The translations under genes were made by a program, and so were the position numbers. From NCBI GenBank assembly GCA_030039515.1, contig JASHVT010000075.1, forward strand, positions 1 to 18,581: a stretch of 18,581 bases of DNA, in the 5' to 3' direction. This DNA comes from Nitrososphaerales archaeon. GTDB taxonomy: Archaea > Thermoproteota > Nitrososphaeria > Nitrososphaerales > Gagatemarchaeaceae. Shown here in pieces: positions 13,219-18,581 of this stretch (positions within the stretch are counted from its first letter, which is position 1; each line of letters opens with the position of its first letter). Under the pieces are notes generated by a model. That model worked only from the letters and a program-made list of their open reading frames with translations, searched no databases and was not told the DNA's origin.

Positions 13219-14207
13219 TAGAGCCAGCAGGACACTAGGTGCCCTTCCTCTATCTCTTTCAGCTCAGGGACATTGTCCGTGCACTTGTCCATCGCGAAGG
13301 GACATCTCGGGTGGAACTTGCACCCTGAGGGATGGGCCGAGCTGCTCGGTATCTCCCCCTTGACGTTGACCGTCCTGAGGACCTCCCTGAGCGAAGGGTC
13401 GATGGTGGGGGAGGCCTGGAGAAGCGCCTGCGTATAGGGGTGGAGCGGGTGCCCGACCACTTGGTCGGCCGACCCCATCTCCACCACGTTCCCCAGGTAC
13501 ATCACCGCGATCCTGTCGGAGATGACCCGCGCGACGGCCATCTCGTGGGTGATGAAGAGGATCCCGACGTGGAGGTCTGACGCTATGGTCTTCATTATCT
13601 TCAGGATGTCCCCCTTCAAGGAGACGTCGAGCATCGACACCGCCTCGTCGGCCACTATGAACTCGGGGTCGAGGAGGAGCACCCTCGCGATGCTCACCCT
13701 CTGCCTCTGGCCCCCGGAGAGCTGGAAGACGAAGCTCGAGAGCACGTCCGTGGGCAGGCCGACCCGGCCGAAGACGTCCGAGACCATCCCTTCGACCTTC
13801 CGCCTGTCCTTGACGCCCCTCGCGAGGAGGGGTATCCTGAGGACGTCGAAGACCCTCATGTTGGGGTCGATGGACGAGAACGGGTCCTGGAAGATTATCT
13901 GCAGGTGGCTCCGCATCTGCCTCCAGCTCCTCCCCTTCAGAGTGCCTATGTCGACCTGGCCCTCCTCCTTGGAGAAGAGGACCTTCCCTCCCGTTGGCTT
14001 CTGAAGGCCTATGGCCGCCCTGCCCAGCGTCGTCTTGCCCGACCCGCTCTCCCCTACCAGGCCCACTATCTCGCCCCTCCCGACCTGGATGCTGGCCCCG
14101 TCCACCGCCTTGACCGTGGCCTGCGGCCCGAGGAGCTTCTTCTTGGTGAAGTAGACGCTGACGTTCTCCAGCTGCACGACGGGCGTCCTAGTAGAGCCAG
14201 CAGGCAA
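13215..14207 (-). CDS. dppF: Peptide/oligosaccharide ABC importer ATPase, DppF/OppF type
   Basis: Second ATPase of an Opp/Dpp importer, powering uptake through DppBC. Walker A is GESGSGKT (about 53-60), the Q-loop is IIFQDPFSSIDPN, the signature is LSGGQRQRV, and Walker B ends in VADEAVSMLD. In Walker B the usual ADEP is ADEA; the Pro is replaced but the catalytic Glu is kept. The oligo_HPY tail contains HPYTQALL and a Cys-rich GCKFHPRCPFAMDKC...SCW, which may hold an Fe-S cluster as in related DppD/F proteins. Length (330 aa) is normal. The TTG start overlaps the dppD stop by 20 bp. Last gene of the operon. Confidence 0.93.
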   Translation of the reverse strand: MPAGSTRTPVVQLENVSVYFTKKKLLGPQATVKAVDGASIQVGRGEIVGLVGESGSGKTTLGRAAIGLQKPTGGKVLFSKEEGQVDIGTLKGRSWRQMRSHLQIIFQDPFSSIDPNMRVFDVLRIPLLARGVKDRRKVEGMVSDVFGRVGLPTDVLSSFVFQLSGGQRQRVSIARVLLLDPEFIVADEAVSMLDVSLKGDILKIMKTIASDLHVGILFITHEMAVARVISDRIAVMYLGNVVEMGSADQVVGHPLHPYTQALLQASPTIDPSLREVLRTVNVKGEIPSSSAHPSGCKFHPRCPFAMDKCTDNVPELKEIEEGHLVSCWLY

Positions 14208-15126
14208 CTCTCTGTCCCTCCTTCGTCTCCTTCAGCAGCGGCTCCTCCTTCCCGCACACCTGCATGGCGTAGGGGCACCTCTGCGCGAACTTGCACCCGG
14301 GGGGCAGGTTGGCGAGGTCGGGCATGAACCCGGCGATCCCTTCGATCTTCGTGCTCTGCAGGGTGGGGATCGAGCCGATGAGGCCTTGCGTGTAGGGGTG
14401 CTTGGGCTCCTTGAATATCTGCTCGGCGGTCCCGAGCTCGGCCATCCTTCCCGCGTAGAGGATGTACGCCCTGTCCACTATCTCCGAGAGGAGCGCCAGG
14501 TCGTGCGTGATTATCAGGATTGAGATGCCCTTCTCCTTCCTGAGCCTCTTCAGCAGGTTCATGATGTTGACCTGGGTGACCACGTCGAGCGCGGTGGTCG
14601 GCTCGTCCGCGATGAGGAAGGGAGGGTCGACGGCGAGAGCCATCGCGATGAACGCCCGCTGCTTCTGTCCTCCCGAGAGCTCGTGCGGGTATCGCTCGGC
14701 TATGACCGGGTCGAGCTCGACCATCTTCATCAGGTCCTTCGTCCTGGACGCGAAGTCGCCCGCGTACTGGTGTATCTCGAGTACCTCCTCGATCTGCTCT
14801 CCTATCGTGAAGACCGGGGTGAACCCGTTCATGGAGCCCTGGAATATCATAGCTATCTTCTTCCAGCGATAGCCTGCGCGGAACTCGTTGGGCCCCATCT
14901 TCAGGATGTCGTTGCCCTGGAAGAGGATCTTCCCGGACTCGATGCGCCCCGGCGGATAGATCAGGCGAGAGATGGCGAGCGAGAGGGTGCTCTTTCCGCA
15001 GCCGCTCTCGCCTGCGAGCCCGACCACCTCCCCCTCGCTGACCTGCAGGTCGACTCCGTCCAGGGCCTTCACGTCGCCGCGGGGCGAGGAGAAGTAGACT
15101 CTCAGGTCCTCGACTGAGAGCATCAT
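14188..15126 (-). CDS. dppD: Peptide/oligosaccharide ABC importer ATPase, DppD/OppD type
   Basis: First ATPase of the importer. Walker A is GESGCGKS (about 39-46), the Q-loop is MIFQGSMNGFTPV, the signature is LSGGQKQRA, Walker B is LIADEPTTALD, and the H-loop is ITHD. The Q-loop region MNGFTPV is typical of the OppD subfamily that has MNSLNPV. The tail HPYTQGLIGSIP and Cys-rich GCKFAQRCPYAMQVC...ACW match the oligo_HPY extension, with a possible Fe-S site. Two ATG codons are adjacent; the first (15126) overlaps the dppC stop as ATGA, so translation is coupled. Length 312 aa. Confidence 0.94.
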   Translation of the reverse strand: MMLSVEDLRVYFSSPRGDVKALDGVDLQVSEGEVVGLAGESGCGKSTLSLAISRLIYPPGRIESGKILFQGNDILKMGPNEFRAGYRWKKIAMIFQGSMNGFTPVFTIGEQIEEVLEIHQYAGDFASRTKDLMKMVELDPVIAERYPHELSGGQKQRAFIAMALAVDPPFLIADEPTTALDVVTQVNIMNLLKRLRKEKGISILIITHDLALLSEIVDRAYILYAGRMAELGTAEQIFKEPKHPYTQGLIGSIPTLQSTKIEGIAGFMPDLANLPPGCKFAQRCPYAMQVCGKEEPLLKETKEGQRVACWLY

Positions 15127-16508
15127 TTCGCTGACACCCTGGGAGCTATGATCCTCTCAAGGGCGAACCCGAGCATGACGAAGGGCAGCGCCGATATTAT
15201 AATCATCAGACCGGGAAAGACGACCCACCACCAGAAGCCGAAGACCGCGGCCTGGCTGACGAAGGCCGCGTCTAGTATGCCTCCCCAGGTCACGAGGTTC
15301 ACGGGGCCTACGCCGATGAATGACAGCGTCTCCGCGAGCAGGATTCCCCCGGGTATCCCGAGCACGGTGTAGGCGACCGTCACGGGGACCAGCCTTGGCA
15401 TGAAGTGGCTCGCGAAGACCCTGTAGGACGGGACCCCCATGGCCTTGTCGGCTTCGACGAAGGTCTGGGACTTCACTGACAGAGCGACCGTCCTCGCGAT
15501 TATTGCGTAAAAGGGCCACGAGAGCGCTGCGATCAGGAGCACCTCGACCAGGATGCTGAGCCGCGTCGTGAAGGAGATGACGACTAGGAAAGGGAGGGCG
15601 GGCATGGCCAGTATGACGAGTGCGACCCACTGCATCAGGCTGTCCTTCCTCGCTCCGAAGTAGCCCGACAGTCCGCCGAATACGATGCCGACGACCACGG
15701 AGATGATGGAGACGAGGAACCCCACCTCGAGGGCGTTGGGCAGGCCGGCTAGGAGGCCCAGGTCGATGGGCCTGCCCTGGCTGTCGGTCCCCATCAGCCC
15801 GTAGGAGGTGCCGACTATGACGAAGGGCGAGCCCGACATTGTGACTGCGCCGCTGGAGAGGACTTGCACGCTCAGCGAGTACGTCCCCTGGGCGGGGGAG
15901 GAGCTGAGTATGCCCGGGCCCGGCTGCCCGAAGAAGGTGGATATCACCTGTCCCTTGCTCAGCTGCGTCTGGTACTCGCCGGTCTGGTTCAGTATGTACT
16001 GGGAGGCGCCGCTGACGAAGTCGGGACTCTGGGCCTCGTACGCCTCCCCAGACGCGGGCTCCGCGAGGCTGACCGTGATCGACCCGCCCTGCGGCTTCGT
16101 CCATGTCAGCGTTATCGTGGACGGCGCCCCGGAGTACGTCGGGACGAAGGCCACTTCCTGCGGGAACGCCTTGCTCGACCACTTGATAGTGGTGGAGGCG
16201 GAGTACACGGAGAAGTTCGAGCCGCCGACGGAGTATGTCTGGGAAGTCCACCCCGTCAGGTTCGTGGTGACCGTGGCGGCCGTGTTGACCCCGAAGAGGC
16301 TGACCCACTGAGGGGGGGCGTCCACTGGGTAGAGCTCCCACGCCTCGCCGTTCTGCCACGTCAGGGAGAAGTTGGACGGGAGGGCGACGAAGGAGTAGAC
16401 CGTCAGAATGGCGAGCACCGCCAATATCGCGATTCCCAGGAGGGCTGACCTGGACTTCAGGAGCTCCTTCCACATCGAAGGGCGGGCCGCCTTCGACTTG
16501 CTACTCAT
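15123..16508 (-). CDS. dppC: ABC importer permease DppC/OppC with large outer domain
   Basis: Inner-membrane permease. Residues 22-43 form TM1. The core permease domain (about 255-455) has five helices and the EAA loop EADKAMGVPSYRVFASHFMP (352-371), which contacts the ATPases. At 461 aa it is much longer than bacterial OppC (about 300). The excess is a Ser/Thr/Gly-rich, beta-like stretch at about 76-238. It is inserted between a first PPQWVSLFG (65-73) and the family motif GTDSQGRP (240-247), so the usual PPxWxxxFGTDxxGRD region appears split. The final D of GRD is P here. The start ATG overlaps dppB by 8 bp. Confidence 0.92.
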   Translation of the reverse strand: MSSKSKAARPSMWKELLKSRSALLGIAILAVLAILTVYSFVALPSNFSLTWQNGEAWELYPVDAPPQWVSLFGVNTAATVTTNLTGWTSQTYSVGGSNFSVYSASTTIKWSSKAFPQEVAFVPTYSGAPSTITLTWTKPQGGSITVSLAEPASGEAYEAQSPDFVSGASQYILNQTGEYQTQLSKGQVISTFFGQPGPGILSSSPAQGTYSLSVQVLSSGAVTMSGSPFVIVGTSYGLMGTDSQGRPIDLGLLAGLPNALEVGFLVSIISVVVGIVFGGLSGYFGARKDSLMQWVALVILAMPALPFLVVISFTTRLSILVEVLLIAALSWPFYAIIARTVALSVKSQTFVEADKAMGVPSYRVFASHFMPRLVPVTVAYTVLGIPGGILLAETLSFIGVGPVNLVTWGGILDAAFVSQAAVFGFWWWVVFPGLMIIISALPFVMLGFALERIIAPRVSAK

Positions 16509-17559
16509 TGCCCACCCTTATCCTCGGGTCGAGCAGGCCGTAGACCAGCTCTCCAATGAACAACCCCACGAGGAGGATTATGGTGAGGACGAAGGTGATG
16601 CCTATGATGACAGGAAGGTCGTTCGAGAAGATCGCCATGTAGGTCAGGAGCCCTATCCCCGGCCAGTTGAAGACTATCTCCGTCACAAGCGCGCCCCCGA
16701 AGGAGCCCGTTATCGCCAATATGGCCTGGGTGGTTATGGCAGGCGAGGCGGTCCTCAGGATGTGCCTGAACAGGATCCTGGACTCGGGCAGCCCGCGGGC
16801 TCTGGCTGTCAGCACGAAGTCCTCGCCCATCGTGCTGATGACGAGGCTCCTCACGACATAGGCGAAACCCCCGAGGCCCACGATGAGGATGGACAGGACG
16901 GGGAGCACCATGTGCTCCCCCACGTTGAGCGCGTACGCGAGGGCGCCCGTGGGGGCGGGCACGGAGGTCAGCCCCTGCGTGGGAAGCAGGTTCAGGTCGT
17001 AGCCAAGGCCGGCTATCAGGAGGAAACCGAGCCACCAGGCGGGGAGGCTCGAGTGCACGACCGCTATGATCGGGACGACCCTGTCCCAGCCGCTTCCAGC
17101 CGACCTCGCGGCGAGAAGGCCGATTATGGTCCCCAGCGCGATCAGGATCAGGGTGGCTGTGGTGAAGAGCAGGATCGTGTTCGGGAGGTACCCCGCGATG
17201 ATGACGTTGACGCTCTGCGACCCGTTCCACTTCAGCACGTATGACTGGCCGAAGTTCAGGGTCAGCAGCCTGAAGATCTGGACCGAGAACTTCACAGGAA
17301 GCGGCTGGCTGAACGCGAACTGCGCCAGGTAGCTCTTCTCGAAGTCCGTCACCAGTACCTGGACCTGGGTCGGAGTCAGGCCGCTGAGGTGGGTGCTCCT
17401 CAGCAGATTCTGCTTGTACTCCTCGCCCAGCGCAGCGGCGGAGCTCGTTATCACCTTCTGGATGACCCTGTAGGTGGCGAGGTACAGGATCGACACGGTG
17501 GCCATCAGGACGAGGAAGTACGAGACCGCCTTCGTGAGTACGAATCTGCCGAACCCCAT
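16501..17559 (-). CDS. dppB: ABC importer permease DppB/OppB
   Basis: Permease of 352 aa with TM1 at about 11-30, an outer segment (31-115) containing QPLPVKF and LNFGQSYV typical of OppB, and five further helices. The EAA loop TARARGLPESRILFRHILR is present. ATG 17559 is supported by a GGAGG 7 nt upstream. A TATA box at 17613-17621 implies a leader of about 32 nt, unlike the leaderless genes elsewhere in the window. It opens the B-C-D-F operon; the substrate-binding-protein gene lies 151 bp upstream in the same direction. Confidence 0.94.
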   Translation of the reverse strand: MGFGRFVLTKAVSYFLVLMATVSILYLATYRVIQKVITSSAAALGEEYKQNLLRSTHLSGLTPTQVQVLVTDFEKSYLAQFAFSQPLPVKFSVQIFRLLTLNFGQSYVLKWNGSQSVNVIIAGYLPNTILLFTTATLILIALGTIIGLLAARSAGSGWDRVVPIIAVVHSSLPAWWLGFLLIAGLGYDLNLLPTQGLTSVPAPTGALAYALNVGEHMVLPVLSILIVGLGGFAYVVRSLVISTMGEDFVLTARARGLPESRILFRHILRTASPAITTQAILAITGSFGGALVTEIVFNWPGIGLLTYMAIFSNDLPVIIGITFVLTIILLVGLFIGELVYGLLDPRIRVGNE

Positions 17560-17566
17560 CCTAGCC

Positions 17567-17571
17567 CCTCC
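17567..17571 (-). promoter_or_regulatory. Shine-Dalgarno site of dppB
   Basis: GGAGG on the minus strand, 7 nt before the ATG at 17559. It supports this start and SD-led initiation from a leadered mRNA. Confidence 0.7.
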
Positions 17572-17612
17572 TGGTCATGAACGCTTCTCCGTATCTCAAT
17601 GGTCGTCTCCCC

Positions 17613-17621
17613 GATTTATTC
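17613..17621 (-). promoter_or_regulatory. TATA box of the dppBCDF operon
   Basis: GAATAAATC on the minus strand, about 58 bp before the dppB ATG, predicting a leader of about 32 nt. It would let the permease/ATPase genes be transcribed separately from the substrate-binding protein. Confidence 0.55.
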
Positions 17622-17710
17622 GTTGTTTCCAGTTTGAGGGGGCCGAGAGCGGAACTTACCCAAGTCGGCATGGCAGACGCGGCACCCTGGCGGACACGCG
17701 CTAGGTCTGC

Positions 17711-18581
17711 TCAGGTCTTCGGCGCGGTGCCCCGTCTCCTCGAGAACGCCACTCCGAGGGCCACGACTATCACCACGACGACGGCAACCACGGCGATTAT
17801 CGCCGTCGATGAGACTGAGCTCGAAGAGGTCGTCGTGGTCGTCGAGCTCGACGAAGTCGGCGAAGTGCTAGTGCTGAGCGTCGTTGACATCGAAGAGACG
17901 ACCAACAGCGAGTACGACTGGGGGACGATCATGGTCGAGTTGACGGAAGACGCGTAGAGCGTCAGCGTGTAGCTCCCCAGCGGGAGGTTCGGAGGGACCA
18001 CAAGATTGGCCGTGCCTGTCGCCCCGGTCGTCAGCTTGACCTGCGCGACCACCTCCGTGCTGCTCACGAACTGGGCGACGATGTTGACGCCCTGAGCCGT
18101 GCTGGCTTCCGTCTGGCCTATCGGGGTCGACAGCGCAGTCAAATCGATGGACCCGCCGGGCAGGACGGTCGACGGGACCGTGCTGCTTATCGAAATCCTG
18201 CTCGCTTGAGCGAACAGCTGCGGAGCCAGGTACGGCCCCAGCTTGAAGTATGGGTTCGCGGTGAGAATCGCATAGTTGGGCGTGGTCGACGCCTGGAACG
18301 TGCTGATGTAGAACGGCCCGTAGGATATCAGCCCGTTGTTGTACTTCTGGATGAAGCTGGCGGCGTCGGTGAAGGCCTGCTTGGAGTTGGAGATGCCCAG
18401 CGACACTCCGGTCAGAGACTGCAGCTGCGTCAGGGAGCTAGGGACGTAGTTCTCGTTCGCTCTGGCCTGGAGGTCGGAGATCAGGTTCGCGATGTCGGTG
18501 GGGCTCCCGTTCGGGCCCGAACCCACTAGCGTCAGCTGAGGGATCCCGTCCTCCGCGGCGACGGCGGCAGACCACGCATCG
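17711..18581 (-). CDS. C-terminal part of importer substrate-binding protein (partial)
   Basis: The frame is open to the right edge, so the N-terminal part is missing; a GTG at 18526 is only an internal codon. About 289 residues are visible. The first about 110, with AFTDAASFIQKYNNGLISYGPF and ANPYFKLGPYLAPQ, resemble the end of a family 5 solute-binding domain. Next is a beta-rich, Ig-like segment of about 105 residues (VLPGGSIDLTAL ... LPLGSYTLTLYAS), then a Ser/Thr stalk, a membrane helix, and a basic SRRRG tail. This layout tethers the binding protein to the outer face of the membrane, as is common in archaea. Its position before dppBCDF makes it the importer's receptor; the ligand could be peptide or oligosaccharide. 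Confidence 0.85.
   Translation of the reverse strand, partial: DAWSAAVAAEDGIPQLTLVGSGPNGSPTDIANLISDLQARANENYVPSSLTQLQSLTGVSLGISNSKQAFTDAASFIQKYNNGLISYGPFYISTFQASTTPNYAILTANPYFKLGPYLAPQLFAQASRISISSTVPSTVLPGGSIDLTALSTPIGQTEASTAQGVNIVAQFVSSTEVVAQVKLTTGATGTANLVVPPNLPLGSYTLTLYASSVNSTMIVPQSYSLLVVSSMSTTLSTSTSPTSSSSTTTTTSSSSVSSTAIIAVVAVVVVIVVALGVAFSRRRGTAPKT

Noticed and set aside
15157..16473. Minus-strand frame of 438 codons in another phase of dppC
   Set aside because: dppC in the other phase has membrane helices and the EAA motif; this one is Arg/Pro/Gly-rich with no recognisable features.
1..18581. tRNA, rRNA or CRISPR loci
   Set aside because: No tRNA cloverleaf with T-loop GGTTCGAAT, no rRNA core sequence, and no regularly spaced repeat array were found by reading.

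Overview
The window is GC-rich archaeal DNA. Archaeal markers are a complete ABCE1/Rli1 ribosome-recycling ATPase next to a Trm5-type tRNA G37 methyltransferase, a DUF99 protein, TATA-box promoters 25-30 bp upstream of apparently leaderless starts, many TTG/GTG starts, and surface proteins with Ser/Thr-rich stalks. A bc-type Rieske/cytochrome b pair plus a blue copper protein point to an aerobic or microaerobic lineage, perhaps within the TACK group. The window alone does not allow a finer assignment.

Layout. (1) 29-1501: an ArsR-like HTH regulator with a palindromic operator candidate upstream, overlapping surE. (2) 1549-4672: a small Cys-rich membrane protein, ABCE1 and a Trm5-like enzyme, tightly packed on the plus strand. 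(3) 4669-7034, minus strand: a Rieske protein followed by cytochrome b in an ATGA-overlapping pair, with a divergently transcribed cupredoxin at 7155-7691. Together these look like a quinol-oxidising module with a copper electron carrier. (4) 7752-10215: a GlcD/D-lactate dehydrogenase-type flavoprotein, a convergent DUF99 protein, and a PPC/DUF296 protein divergent from DUF99 over one shared TATA-like core. (5) 10216-11393: a secreted, C-terminally anchored orphan protein with visibly lower GC, between two non-coding stretches that share a 16-bp direct repeat and several hairpins. (6) 11394-13218: a DapB/diaminopentanoate-dehydrogenase-like NAD(P) enzyme, a PD-(D/E)XK nuclease-like protein, and a two-helix mini-protein divergent from the nuclease. 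(7) 13215-18581, minus strand: an Opp/Dpp-type ABC importer in the order substrate-binding protein (cut by the window edge), DppB, DppC, DppD, DppF.

No rRNA, tRNA, CRISPR array, transposase or integrase was seen. The window reads mostly as core and lineage-specific archaeal genes. The most unusual points are the repeat-flanked low-GC surface-protein locus, a changed catalytic motif in the Trm5-like enzyme, single TATA cores shared by divergent leaderless genes, a Pro/Ala-rich cytoplasmic tail on the Rieske protein, and a large domain inserted into DppC. I found no clear, entirely new multi-gene system.
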